A stretch of 64,000 bases of DNA from Rhizophagus irregularis (taxonomy: Eukaryota > Glomeromycota > Glomeromycetes > Glomerales > Glomeraceae). Shown here one piece after another: positions 33,490 through 45,890 of this stretch. The stretch is taken from positions 3,749,001 through 3,813,000 of the forward strand of contig NC_089446.1 in assembly GCF_026210795.1 (NCBI RefSeq), given 5' to 3'. Each line of letters starts with the position of its first letter. Position 1 is the stretch's first letter. Both the position numbers and the translations under genes were made by a program. The notes under the pieces were generated by a model that was not told where the DNA came from, did no database searches, and was given only the letters and a program-made list of their open reading frames with translations.

Positions 33490-36260
33490 CGAAACGAATA
33501 CAGCATTATCTTTATTTATTTATAGAGATTTCTCCTAATATTAAGAAAAAATTACATCGTGACCGCAGCACATAAAAGGAAATTGGGTTAGCATTCTTAA
33601 AAAAAATGTTCATGGTTACATTAAATCTTGGATAGTTGATCGGAAGAATTTGTTAATGGTTACATCGATTCTTTATGAAGAAAATTTTGGGAAAATTTGA
33701 TGTCTTAACGGCTACATGTAAAGAAATTATATATGAGTATCGTAACCGTAGGACATAAACGGAAATTTGGCCAACAAAATTTTCAAATTATTGGAATAAT
33801 TGATCGGGAAAATCCTTAATGGGTATATTAGCTCTTTGTCCGCAGAACATTAATGGTAATTTCGAGCAATATTAACGGTTACAAGTAAAGAAGCTATATA
33901 TGAATATCATGATCGCAGAACATAAACGGATTTTCGGGATAATTGATCAGGAGAAAAAATTTGTTAATGGTTACATAATCAGGGTTGAAGAATTATACTG
34001 TACGTACTATATTATGCTGTCCTAATACTTAAATAGAGTACATTTTTTATATGTTTAATATATTATATATTTATTTTAATAATTAGGATTGATAATAAAT
34101 TATTAACTATTCTTTTAATCTTAATAGAAAAAATATTATATTAAATATTTAACAGTGCAATATTAGTGCAATGTATACAGTAAATTGATGAATTTTGGGC
34201 AATGGAAAAATTGCGGTTACATGTAAGGTGATCGCAGGACATGAACAGAAATTTAGATCAAAAACTGATCGGAAAAAAATTTTGTCAACAGTTCTGTTGA
34301 TTCTTTATCTGCAAAAGATCTTTATCTGCAGCACATTGGTGGAATCTAGGTAATGATCTGAAAAATTTGGCATGAATATCGTGGTCGCAATAAATAAATA
34401 GAAATTTAGATCAATAATTGATCGGAAAAAATTGTTAATGATTACATTGATTTTTATCTGCAGCGCATTGACAGAATTTGTTACATTAATTCTCTATCTC
34501 GGAATTATTTTAAAAAAAAACTTTTACAAGTTGTTGACCCAAATTTCCTTTTATGTAGTGCAGTCATGATATCACAGTCGTAATATTATAAAAAAAATTA
34601 CTTTGTACTTTTTTCCCAAAGAATTCAATTGATATTTTTTTAAAGTTTGACTGTCCATATCTTATCAGTTACATATAAAAATACCACATCTCAGATCAGA
34701 GTTTTTAGATTTCTAATAAAAAAAAGTTAGAAAGAAAATGTCCTCTCCCAAACCTAGTAGAGAAGAAACAGGTATAAAAAAAAATACCTCATATTAATTC
34801 ATTAAATAACGTATGATAATATTCATATAATTTCTTTCATATATAGATAATACGATATTGATCTCGCTAGACGATCTAATAAAAGAACAAACCCGATTGA
34901 ACAATCTTCGCCAAACCAACATTAAAAAGAAACGGCAACGTCCATCTTGTAACAACCGAACAAAGACCATGGGAGACTGGGCTCAGATGGTGAAAAAAGT
35001 ATGATCATTTGATTCTTTAATATTTTGTGATAATTTGAAATATTTAACACTTTAAAATTATTTGTTAGAATTGATATTGCCATTATATGAAGTTATATCT
35101 CATTACAATACCGCACAATATTACTATATTCACTTTCTTTTCAATTTATTTCAATAAAAAAATAAATCTTATGTAATTTTATAATTGTATATATCCGTAA
35201 AGCTCACCACTAGTGATTTTATCATAATAATTGATCGTAATAATTTAAAATCATAAAAATCAAAATTTCATATAAACCAGAACACGAATTGCTAACAATT
35301 TTTTTCTGATCATTTGTCTTGTCTAAATGTGCTGCGATCACGATATTCTTAAAATGTAATGTCAATTTTTCAGAAAAGCTTTGTTAACCCAATTTCCGTT
35401 ATGTCCAGCAGCCTATATAAATTTCTTTACATGTAATCGTCAAAACATCAATCAAGAGCTTTGTTAACCCAAATTTCTATAGTTACGATGTTGTTCATTA
35501 TATAATTCATTAACAGTTAATGTAACTAACTATTAACAAATTTTTTTTCCGATCAATTATCCCAAAATTTGATGATCTAAATTTCCGCTTATATCTTGCG
35601 GTCACAATATTCATATAAATTCCTTTATATATAACCGTTAAAGAAGTCAACTCATCAGATCATTGCCTCAAAATTTCGTCAATGCATTGTAAGTAAAGAA
35701 CCAATGTAGCCATTAAGAAAATTTCCCGATCAATTCAAATTTCCGTTTATGTCCCGCGGTCACAATATTCATACAAAATTTCTTTGCACGTCAATTTTAG
35801 ATCATTTTACCAAAATGTACTGTGGACAAAGAACTAACGAATGTAACCATTGACATTTTTTTCTGATCGATTTTCCCAAAATTTAAGAAATTAGTAATCT
35901 AAATTTCCGTTTATGTTTTGCAGTCACGCACGATATTCATACAAAATTTCTTTGCATGTAACTGTTGTTAACACGTCAATTTTAGATCATTTTCCCCAAG
36001 ATTTCCATTAATGTACTGTGATCCAAGAACTAATGTAACCATTGACATTTTTTTTTCTCGAAATTTCGTGAAATTCGTAATATAAATTTCCGTTTATATC
36101 CTGCGGTCACGATTTCATACAAAATTTCTTTACATGTAACCAGATCATTGCCCAAAATTTCCGTTAATGCACCACGGACAAGGAACTAATGTAACCGTTA
36201 AGAAATTTGTTAACCCAAAATTTCTGTTTATGTGCTGCGGTCACGATACTATGATATCCA
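33490..36260. repeat. degenerate inverted tandem array
   Basis: From 33540 to about 34500, words such as 'gaccgcagcacataaaagga', 'ttgttaatggttacat' and 'gatcggaaaaaatttgtt' recur with loose spacing. From about 35290 to 36250 the same words occur as reverse complements ('tttccgtttatgtcctgcgg', 'tctttacatgtaac'). The centre, about 34510-35290, is not repeated and holds a small spliced gene. No transposase is visible. Confidence 0.65.
34738..35004 (+). CDS. small two-exon basic protein, unknown
   Basis: Exons 34738-34771 and 34847-35004 join in phase to give 63 aa: MSSPKPSREETD, then NTILISLDDLIKEQTRLNNL, a basic stretch KKKRQRPSCNNRTK and a tail ending DWAQMVKKV. The intron has GTATAA and ATATAG ends. 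A further donor (GTATGA) overlaps the stop, so a longer spliced form is possible. Basic composition hints at nucleic-acid contact, nothing more. It sits in the unrepeated loop of the 33.5-36.3-kb inverted array. Confidence 0.45.
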
Positions 36261-36377
36261 ATTGAAAATATTATAAAAGCAGTTAATGAATTAAATACAC
36301 AAACGCGCATGGACATTTTTTAAATTTATGATTTTATTTCATTTTATTATTCCTTATTATAATTATTGTCATAGCCT

Positions 36378-39300
36378 ATGTTACGAAATAAACCTCGAAA
36401 AGCGAATATTGCTGCAATACCTTTTCGTATCCGTAATAATTTTAGAAGGTTGCCCAACAGATTTTTATTATCGGATAATGATAACAATGAAAAAATGGTA
36501 CAAAAAGATTTTGAAGATGATAATATTAGTGGCGAAGAGTATAATGAATATGGCGACGGAGATGATGATTTAGAACAACGAAGTGATGATGATCATATAG
36601 AACAGCGAAGCGATAATGGTGATGATTTAGAACAACGAAGCAATGATGATCATTTAGAACAACGAAGCGATAATGATCATTTAGAACAACGAAACGATAA
36701 TGATGATGATTTAGAACAACGAAGCAATAATGAAGAAGGTGATACCAACATGATTTCAACATCATCAGAGAATGAAACAGAAAGCGATTATATAATGTCC
36801 TTAGAAAGTGATGAAGATTATGAAACAATGTCGTCAGATAATGAAGAAAGACATGATTCTGATATCTCAGAAGAAAAGCTATTCGTTGATGAAGCATTGG
36901 CTAAAGATAAGTTACCATCTTTTGATGGCGATTTTGCTCCATATTTTCAAAATTTAACTACTGCTGCCTTATTTTGTTGGATTTATAAACATAATATTTC
37001 AACAAATGCATATGAAGATCTTGTTGACATTATCATGAGACCAGAATTTAATAGAGATCATATTGTAAAGAATATTCGGAGATTTCGATCATGGAGGGAG
37101 CGTCTTCCTCTTCCCTCAATATCAGCAAAATCTATCTCAATTTCATCAAAAAAAACACCATCAACTTTAAAGGATTCAAAGATGGCATATCAACTTTCAA
37201 TAAGTGATATCATTTGGAATGTTCTTAACAACCCATCACTATTAAAGGAAATGTATTTTGATGCTGGTGTCGATTCAAAAACAAAATCCGAGTACTGGCA
37301 TGGTACCTTATGGGCAGAGTCACCTCTTTTCAGTCAAGAACAATTAATGATATCAGGGGGTAATTATTTATTAAATGCAAGCTGATGGTAGAGAGGCGAA
37401 GCAATAAAGTACAAGAGACTAACACTTTTTTCATATGTATATAATAGAGATATACCAATGCGGCGATTTTGTTTACTATTACGATAATGAGCGAAAACTT
37501 GGCAGATTGAGAGCGATATTATTAAATGAAGAGAACCAACAGTATCGGCTGAGAATCCAAAAAGTTCTAGATTATAGTGACTTGCCTGGAAATTTTAAGG
37601 GAGAATTAAGACAAAATCGCTCTCTTTCCGGAGAAGTTTGGTTACAAGATGAACCATTCTTGACAATAACAACATCACAAATTTCCGAAAAGGTTGCTGC
37701 AGATACACTACGAATTACCGAAATACTTTATAAACATCATACACACTGGCGCATTCGTGATGCAACGTTCTCTTATCAACATCCTTCAGAATATATTTCC
37801 ATAAGGCAGCCACCATCTCCAACAATTCCGGTTTATAAGCTGTTTTTGGACATATACTACGATGATTTTGGAACATTTAGGAATGTTTATCATTCGTTAG
37901 GAGGTGTTTATGTGCAGTTTGGAAATATGCCTGCCCGTCAAAGAAAGTTGCTCAAAAATCACTTTGTTCTCAGGTTTGTTCCTTTCGGTGGTAATTTCAA
38001 TGAATTCATGTTGCCATTCATTTCTGAAATGAAAGAATTCGAACAAGGAAAATTAATGGAAGTGAATGGCCAAGATGCTTGGGTGATAGCCGGTTTAGGT
38101 GTCGTAACTGCTGATTTACCACAAGGGAATGACATGTGTGGTGTATTACGACATAATGCCAATAAAGGTTGCCGCACTTGTACAGCCTCTCGAGAATCAC
38201 TTACCAACTTCTCTCAGAATGTACCAGCAACATCAAGATATCATCACATCACTGACGATCAATTTAAAGAGATATTTGATGAACCTGCTACCACAAGGCA
38301 AAGACGACTTTGTACTGAGTTCGGACTAAGAACAAGGCCTAGCATTTTGGATAGGCTGCTAAGAGAAAGGCATCTACAGACACCTCAAGATGTATATCAT
38401 GCAACTGCTGGGAAGATTGGACGACTTCTTAAATTAACGTATGATCTTAGAATTTAATTAACTTTAGCTAGATATGTAACGAACAAAATCTTTTAATAAA
38501 GCTTTTTGATTTCCACAGGTGCGAATTATTTTCACAAAAAGGAGAGGACGAGTTTATCAAAGCCTGGAAGAACTTAGAGAAACCAAAAAAATGGTCTCGT
38601 TTGCCAAATCCAATTAGCCACAATGCTAGTTTCATGATGTCTGACTATCTTAGGCTCGCTATGATAATGCCTTTTATACTTAATAGTTTTTTAGAATCAT
38701 CAAGCTTAAAGGAAAATGAATCCAGAAGCATTCTGCGACGAATTCAAGAATCACGCATTAACATGGCGAAAAATGTAATAATTGCTTGTTGGGTATATGT
38801 AGCAAAAACAATGAGGATAGTTTTTGAAAGCAAGTTTACATTAGATTCATATGACGAATTACAAAAATGCCTTGAAGAAGAAATGAAAATTCTTCCAAAG
38901 GTACAATTATTCATAATTCTTATATAATTTTTTATTTTTTATTTATCAATATATAAAATATTATTTAATAATGTGGCTTTAGGTTTTCCCTGAATTTGCT
39001 AACTTATCAAACCTGCATGTCAATATCCACTTGCTGGTGCATGCAAGGACTTATGGTACTCTTATAAACACTCAAGTTGGTATCAAAGAGATGGTGCATC
39101 GGATCTTTAAAGCAATGGTACTACGAACAAATTGCAAGAATGTCGAGCTAGACTTGTTAAAGCGGTATACTACGCTCTTTGCAATTCGTCATTTAGTAAA
39201 TGAAGGCGCAGATCAAAGATTATCACAACCTTGTAGAGATTTCGCTACTATGTCCTCAAATTTTAGAAATTTATTGACTAATTGGTATATTACTGAAGAC

Positions 39301-39947
39301 AAGGTATCAAATGAACAAGAACCGGAAGGAAATGAAGAAGGTTTGTATTACAATTTTATAATAATAATATTTCCGCAATTATTAACGTATTTTTATTTTA
39401 TATAGCGATTTCATCTCCAGTGGATTTTATTACAAATATTATCTTAAAGAGGAGCTTATCCCGTCAGGATCGCGAAAATATCATGAAAAATTTGCCAAAT
39501 TTCAAATCTGAGCTGCTTCTTTCATTTATGGACATTGGACAAAAGTCAGCTCTTATATATTCTCAAATGAACTGGTATGAATTGGCGACATACACTATGG
39601 AAGAAAGCGATGGCGTATTTTCCAAAGTACATCTTCATATTGGTGATGTCGTAACAATACACGAGGAAGACAGTGGTGAATGTTATGCGATTATAAAAGG
39701 GATCTTCAAATACAAAGGCAATGATGATAAATATTATGCCTTTATTACTATTGATTGGTTTGACAATATTAACAGAATTCACAACGTATTGAAATGTCCT
39801 CTTTTTCGCATTCAGACAAGCCAAGACATTCGCTGGAGAAGAATCTTTCCGATATCAATAATTGACCACGTACAGAAAGTTCACTTTGTCTATGATACGA
39901 AAATTGATTTGTGGATAAAAAATAATTATTATTTTACAGCTATATAG
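36378..39947 (+). CDS. CMC/tnp2-like transposase-related protein with two BAH-like modules, intact (1,084 aa)
   Basis: Exons 36378-37359, 37448-38438, 38519-38900, 38983-39340 and 39406-39947 join in phase. Residues 1-180 are acidic and repetitive (DLEQRSD units). At about aa 333 begins CGDFVYYYDNERKLGRLRAI, BAH-like. From about aa 455, the core (FLDIYYDDFGTFRN, QFGNMPARQRK, PFISEMKEFEQG, VTADLPQGNDMCG, HNANKGCRTC) has the order of landmarks seen in tnp2-type CACTA transposases. At about aa 982 a second module reads GDVVTIHEEDSGECYAII, followed by YYAFITIDWF. Known of the family: CMC transposases cut and paste DNA. Inferred: a transposase or a domesticated derivative. No terminal repeats were found around it. 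The copy at 46.1-50.0 kb is decayed. Confidence 0.65.
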
Positions 39948-41235
39948 CTTTATTATGCAGTACAATGATTCTTTTTGGTATATTTATTTATGATAACGTG
40001 ATTTATTAAATAAATAAAGATAACGATATCGTTACAATATCGTTTGATATCGTATTCATGAATTTATTAGGCACGTGACTTTGCAATTTTTATCCAATCA
40101 AATCATTGTTTGTTAGACATGTTAAACATTTGCACGATTATGTTTACGTCTATTCAATTTTTTTTTAATACCGAAAAACATTTTGACAGTTTTTGTTATC
40201 AACAGTATACTTTATTCAAAAAAATATATTCATATTAACAATTACAGTCAGACCACTGTATATGCGCGTCTATTTTTATTCCGGCGTACGACAGGTACAT
40301 ATTCTGCTCTCGCTGGGTTATGTTAAACTATCTTTGACATTTATATAACGTGTCAAAAATAATTACGCGTTCAGTTTTAATAGTTTTTACCTTTTTATAA
40401 TAATTTTTTTTTCATATCAATACCCAAAGAAAAAGAATAAAGGGAAAGAAGAAGAAAAAAGAAAAAAACCATTGTGAAAAAACGAAAAAGAGAAAACAAA
40501 GGAACGAAAAGAAAGAGAGATTATCCTGAAATTTTTTCACAAAAGGTACTACTGTACTTGGGGGATCATTCGAGGGTTTTTTTTTGGCCGCTGATGAAAT
40601 GTACCATTTTTAAGACCTCTATATGGTAGGCCGTATTATGGAGGCAGGGTATGCACATAGCGAAAGCGCCATGCTCCTATGTAATACTTGGGATTTTGTG
40701 GTATCAGAAGGTAGTGGTGATGTATCATTGGTCATAGGCAGTTGGGTGATAATGGCTGACGACCTAAGGGACACTCTAATGAGGTAGGCCCCGCCAGATG
40801 AGCTCAACCCACTTATTGCATTTTTTGATTCTTAAGGTTGAAAATCTTGGTGACCCAAGTGTTCTGAGACCAATTTTTATTTTAAAAAAAAATTTCGTTT
40901 GATTTCTATAAATGCAGTACTTTAATTTATGCATCTTTTTTAGGATTAACAACCAGCATTTGCAATGACTTTAATAAATCTCAAGAACTATCATTTAATT
41001 AGGTTGGTTTGTATCTTCAACTCCTGTATTTTCTCATGGACAACTATATGTTGCATGTTCAAGAATAACATCAAGAAAAAATTTAAATAATTAAATTTTT
41101 ACTTTATTTCAAGTTTAGGTTTTAACTATTAACTGCTAATGTAGTTAACAGGTGAATCCTAGTAGTATTTAATATTTGTGACGAAATCCGATAATGTTGT
41201 GCGTAACTACTCCATTATGTTATAACGATATCGTC
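39948..41235. other. intergenic region with a less AT-rich island
   Basis: Most is AT-rich. At about 40540-40860 base composition shifts visibly toward G+C; a 55-codon plus-strand frame (ATG 40623: MVGRIMEAGYAHSESAML...) lies in it, and a 62-codon frame on the other strand. Neither has a recognisable motif. I could not match the island to snRNA, SRP RNA or RNase P RNA by consensus boxes. Confidence 0.4.
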
Positions 41236-41239
41236 ACGT

Positions 41240-41700
41240 TGGTTTATGTTAACCATCCAGGGAGAGAGATGTGTCTAATTTACCAGGTACGATCGTATTT
41301 TTAATTTCGCAGAAACTTGCACCATAATCCGTGTACTTATTAATTTAACAATTGTCACAAAGTTTCGATACAATATTAGTGTCATAACAGTTAACCATCT
41401 GGAGAGAGAGATGTCTAATTTACCAGGTACTTATCTTTAATTTCGCAGAAACTTGCGTTGTATGTAATACAGACTCTTGTCAATTCAGTATTTGGTATAA
41501 TATTAGTGTCTTATGTTAACCGTCGGAGAGAGAAGTAATTTACCAGGTGCGTCGTAATCAGGAAACTTACATCAATTCAACATTTATAATATTATTGTCA
41601 TACCGATATTGTCGCATTATTTTATGTTACTAGAGAGGGATGCGCCTACATAATTTACCAAGTACGATTAAACTTCGCAATACTTATCAATTCAACAATT
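41240..41700 (+). repeat. four degenerate direct repeats
   Basis: The core 'gagagagatgtctaatttac' + 'caggtac' preceded by 'gttaacc' occurs at about 41247, 41391, 41515 and 41627, with shrinking spacing (about 144, 124 and 112 bp). Units after the first share 'tttcgcagaaacttgc' in part. No coding capacity. Confidence 0.6.
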
Positions 41701-41929
41701 GTGAATCAATAATGACGGAACGTGACTACTTCAAACTGTAATAACAATGATATCGATACGTTGTTTTTATTTTTCATTTTGACCATCATAATTGCATATT
41801 AATAATTTATATATACGGCATTATCAATTAATAAAAATTATTGAATGTACTAGTACCTACGGTTCACAATTTTTTCATGACCCAAAATTCTTGTCAAATA
41901 TCATCTTGATACTGTGTAAATGTCGTCCT

Positions 41930-42404
41930 GATATCTTAATAATATTTTTAAATGAAATAATATTTTTAAATGATATCGTAACAGTACGGTTTGATAATTA
42001 TATCGATACATTTTCAACATCATCGCAACATCTTCACGAAAACATCACGATTTTTAAATGATATCGTAACAGTACAGCTTTGATAATCATAACGATACAT
42101 TTTCAACATCATCGTAACATCTTCACATAACATCACGATTTTTTTGAAGATATCGCGACGATATAGTTATGATAGTCTTAACGATACCTTTCCAACATCT
42201 TCGCGATATTAAATTACGAAATCAATATGATATCGTTCTGATATCAAAATGTTACCGATTTTAATATCGCGAAGATGTTGGAAAGGTATCGTTAAGACTA
42301 TCATAACTATATTGTCGCGATATCTTCAAAAAAATCGTGATGTCGTCGTGAAGATGTTGAAAATGTATCATTAAAATATTGTGGCAAATTTGAAGATTTC
42401 AGCA
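41930..42404. mobile_element. GATATC-type element, truncated, inserted at TA
   Basis: The right end is GATTTCAGCAAAG followed by TA and then the exon of the gene copy at 42405. The interior has 'acatcttcacgaaaacatcac' and 'gatatcgcgacgatatag' words and an inverted pair (42170-42210 against 42255-42330). The TA insertion and the CTTTGCTGAAA end resemble the CTTTAC[A/T]GAAA and CTTTACTAAAA ends elsewhere in the window. The left end was not found. Confidence 0.5.
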
Positions 42405-43328
42405 AAGTAATCTATAAGTTCATTTTGAGATAAACTTCCAGTAGATGCTCTATAATTAAATTAATAATTAATACAAACAGCACTATTTGGTTAGCTACGA
42501 AACAATTAAATAAATACCTGTTTTTTCTTATTTCTTTAAATTCTTCTACAGAAGTTAAAATAATTTGGTTAAACTTATTTCTGAAATCGATAAAAAATTT
42601 TCGGGTTTTTTCGAGGTAGCTTTTAGCTTCGTTCGAATGTATTTTTATTTTGAAAATTTTTGTTATCAACTCATCAAAAACTTCACCACGCGGACTTCTT
42701 ACACGTAAAAAAAGACACTTGACACTTTCGTCCTATAGACGAATTTTATCCTAAAATATTAAAAATACATTATTTAAAAGATTTAGACATAATAAAATCA
42801 TGTTAATTTAATACTTACGTCCGTAATTTTACTGGATGATGAGATAGCAACATCTGTATTGTTCATTTCTAGTGCCAATCTTAAAATTTCCGGATGGTCG
42901 ACGAGCCAAGCAACTATTTCTAAATTTGACTTTGATTGAAATACTTCGGGTTTTTTATGATCTTCCGTCTTACTCTCATCATCATCATCATTATCATCAT
43001 CATCATCATCATCATTACTTCTTTTTTCATTTACTACTATAACTTCTTTATCAGCAGATTCGGCAGCTTCTTTATTACTATTTTTACTTTTTTTCATCAA
43101 TTGATTGGCTTTCTCAATGTCAATATCTCTTCTTTTTTTCGTAATTTGTTTTCTTTTCGATCCTATTATACATATTTTTGGTATTTATTAATTATTCTTC
43201 TTACATATAACTATATAAGCAAAACTTACTATAAATTTACAAAAGAGTTATATCTACATACCTCCTTCAACTTCCATTTCTTGATTATCATCAGACGATT
43301 TATTAGGTAATTTACGTTTAGTCGTCAT
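42405..43328 (-). pseudogene. damaged copy 2 of the family at 31847-33420
   Basis: Exon 1 starts MTTKRKLPNKSSDDNQEMEV at 43328; exon 2 (43162-42819) continues SKRKQITKKRRDIDIEKANQ, an Asp-rich run and FQSKSNLEIVAWLVDHPEIL; exon 3 (42750 down) has KCLFLRVRSPRGEVFDELIT and IHSNEAKSYLEKTRKFF. Lesions: TAG near the start of exon 3 where copy 1 has TGG; and loss of everything after ELIDY, where a TA-adjacent GATATC-type element begins. The GAT repeat frame, broken in copy 1, is intact here. Function unknown. Confidence 0.7.
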
Positions 43329-44555
43329 AATATAAAAAAAAATATGAGCGAAAAAAAAAGTGGAACAACCTTTTTGTTTAAAAGTAGGTGATATTTATCG
43401 AGAAAATATGAATGAATAAAAAATGTAGAGCAACTTTCTTGCTCAAAAAAGTAGATGATAAATATTGAATGAACAAAAAAAAGGGCGAGGTTATCATGAT
43501 ATAATTTTGAGATTTTAGCTATTGTAATTATGATTGTAGTATTTAATTGGAAAATATACATGATCTTAATATCATTGTGTATCGTGTAGAATGCAGGATC
43601 AGTTAAAAATATCAGGAGATGGGAAAACTAAAAATTATGATTTCTAGAAGATCGAAAATTAAATTTAATTAATATAAATAAATTATTGCAATATCGAATT
43701 TCATTCAGTGAAATTTTTTTTTTACATGGAAGATTACCTCAAATCGATTTTACGGTTTCAAATTTATTATATTTTTCAGGCTATACGTGGAATGAGAAGA
43801 AAAATAATGGAAAGGTGAGAAGAAAAATGATCGGTAGAAGAAAAGGAGTGAGAAGAAAAATGATCAGTAGAAGAAAAGGAGTGAGAAGAAATTAATGGAA
43901 TATTACGTTTTGAATTTCCATTTTTATGTGTGATACGATGACATGCAAGAAAAAAAAATTTATAAGATCCTGGTACTCTTGACGGAAAAATAACTGAGCC
44001 AATGAACCATGTGATGATCCTATCTAACTAAGCCATATCTATTTAGTGTAAGCCTCTGGATTGATTACATAAAAAATAGATGGGATCTACAGTAGTCAAC
44101 TTACAACGATATTTGAAAAATACCGATATATTGATTGAAATTGTGAAATTACTGATAGGAAAGAGTTTTAATACATATTGGTGTAATCAAATATTGGTAT
44201 ATAAAGTATCAACTATTCAAATAATACAAGTCATGTGCAACTAATCATTTGTTTAATTGTTCGATAATATTTCTAAAACGGAGTAAATTAAGATCGAATT
44301 AAGTTCCTTACGGTGTAAATTAAGGTTAGCTTAAAATTCAGTATAATTGTAATATATCATCGCAGTGTAATATGAAATATAATCAAGGAAGGACATGCGT
44401 GATTTAAAATATTATATTTTATAATTATAAAGTATAAAGATAACATTTTAACTCATTTTTTATTAATAGAATTTGTTTATTTATTTTTATTTATATATAT
44501 TAATTAATGCAGTATTACTATAATTATATTTTTAAAATAAATTGATAAATCAAAA
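43329..44555. other. flank of copy 2 and gene-free DNA
   Basis: 43329-43960 is the inverted counterpart of about 1140-1745. The frame at 43686-43895 arises from a repeated 'agaagaaaaatgat' block and is not supported. 43960-44555 is AT-rich; a weak tRNA-like pair of boxes (TGGCTTAGTTAG and GGTTCATTGG on the minus strand near 44030-43990) is too short-spaced to call. Confidence 0.4.
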
Positions 44556-44559
44556 AATT

Positions 44560-44960
44560 GAGTGTATTCAATATTAAATAAATTAATTAAAGATGATTGC
44601 ATTAGAACTAAAAAATTTAGGCAAGATCGTAAAAATAAACTCAAAGAAATCAAAAAAAAATATGTGTGTATTCAATGTTAAATAAATTAATTAAAGATGA
44701 TTGCATTAGAACTAGACAAGATCGTAAAAATAAACTCAAAGAAATCAAAAAAAATTATGTGTGTATTCATTGTTAAATAAATTAATTAAGGATGATTGCA
44801 TTAGAACTAAAAAATTTAGACAAGATCGTAAAAATAAACTCAAAGAAATCAAAAAAAATTATGTGTGTATTCAATGTTAAATAAATTAATTAAGGATGAT
44901 TGCATTAGAACTAAAAAATTTAGACAAGATCGTAAAAATAAACTCAAAGAAATCATAATA
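44560..44960 (+). repeat. four tandem repeats of about 104 bp upstream of the SANT gene
   Basis: 'gatcgtaaaaataaactcaa' occurs at 44625, 44720, 44824 and 44928; the units share 'gatgattgcattagaacta' and 'tgtgtgtattcaatgttaaa'. One unit lacks 'aaaaattta' and is 95 bp. The array ends about 60 bp before the start codon at 45024, so it occupies the probable promoter. Confidence 0.8.
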
Positions 44961-45023
44961 AATTTATTATAAATATAGAGCCTTTTCTTGACATTTTCCC
45001 CATCAAACTAATAATATTTAATA

Positions 45024-45542
45024 ATGGCAGCATTAAACTTAAACGCAAATCTTCCAGTATACATTCAATGGCCCGATGACGCTGCTTTGACCTTAATTCA
45101 GTGTCGTCGGGCCTATCAGCCCTTATTCACCACAATGAAATTACATGACCAAAACCAATTATGGCGTGGAATTGCTCATGATATACGAAACAACCACATA
45201 TTCAGGCCAACTAGAAAACAATGTAGAGAGAAATGGAATGCGCTAAAGTCGGGGTATGAGAATTTAGAGAGATTAATAAACAGAAATCCTGAAGGATATC
45301 CCACTCGTACCCCGACTTTGCATGACGAGAGATTCCACCAGGAACTCTCTGATGAGTTTTGGAGAGTAGAGCGTAAGTATTTATTATTTAACTGATTTTT
45401 TCATTAATTCATTGCATTTATATTAATACTTGCTTTGTTTTAAGCATTAGTCCGGGCCACCCAGAGAAATAGGATGGATCGTAGGACATACGAGTATAGA
45501 GAGCGCAGGCGCTCTCGCTCCCGATCCCCCTACTACCACTGA
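45024..45542 (+). CDS. SANT/Myb-like (trihelix-type) DNA-binding protein with RS tail
   Basis: Exons 45024-45372 and 45445-45542 join in phase (148 aa). Residues about 14-85 form a SANT/Myb-like domain with spaced tryptophans: IQWPDDAALTLIQCRRAYQP, LWRGIAHDIRNN, and CREKWNALKSGYENL. Such domains occur in transposon-associated DNA-binding proteins and in host regulators. The C terminus after the intron is Arg/Ser-rich (RERRRSRSRSPYYH). Likely nuclear DNA binding. It lies between an intact and a decayed CMC-like transposase, so an origin as a transposon accessory protein is possible, but the neighbours are not within a shared pair of terminal repeats. Confidence 0.7.
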
Positions 45543-45640
45543 GAGCACAGGCGCTCTCATTCTCGATCTCCTCACCACTGAGAGCGCAGGCGCTCTCGTT
45601 CCCAATCTCCCTACCACTGAAAGCGCGGGCGCTCTTACCG
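45500..45640 (+). repeat. 39-42-bp RS-encoding tandem repeat running past the stop codon
   Basis: The last coding unit of the SANT gene (AGA GAG CGC AGG CGC TCT ...) is followed by three more units. In the following units the first codon position reads TGA (two units) or TGA-A instead of AGA, so the first repeat boundary provides the stop. Each unit would otherwise encode ERRRSRSRSP-like residues. Confidence 0.75.
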
Positions 45641-45649
45641 ACGTCATTG

Positions 45650-45890
45650 ATTTTTTATTTTTTATTTTATTATTTTAATATATTTTATTCTATTTTATTA
45701 TTATGTTTTATTTTATTTTAATATTATGTTTTATTTTATTTTATTATTATATGTTTTATTTTATTATATATTTTATTTTATTTAATTATTATTATGTTTA
45801 TATTATTATATGTTTTATTTTATTTTATTATTATGTTTTATATTATTATATATTTTATTTTATTTTCATTTAATAAATGACTATTTTTGA
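45650..45890. repeat. TTTTATTTTATTAT simple-sequence tract
   Basis: An imperfect microsatellite of 'attttattttattattatgt' type, about 230 bp, downstream of the SANT gene. No other feature. Confidence 0.85.

Noticed and set aside
36526-36897. Minus-strand His/Leu-rich frame opposite the acidic exon
   Set aside because: Shadow of the DLEQRSD repeat; no support on that strand.
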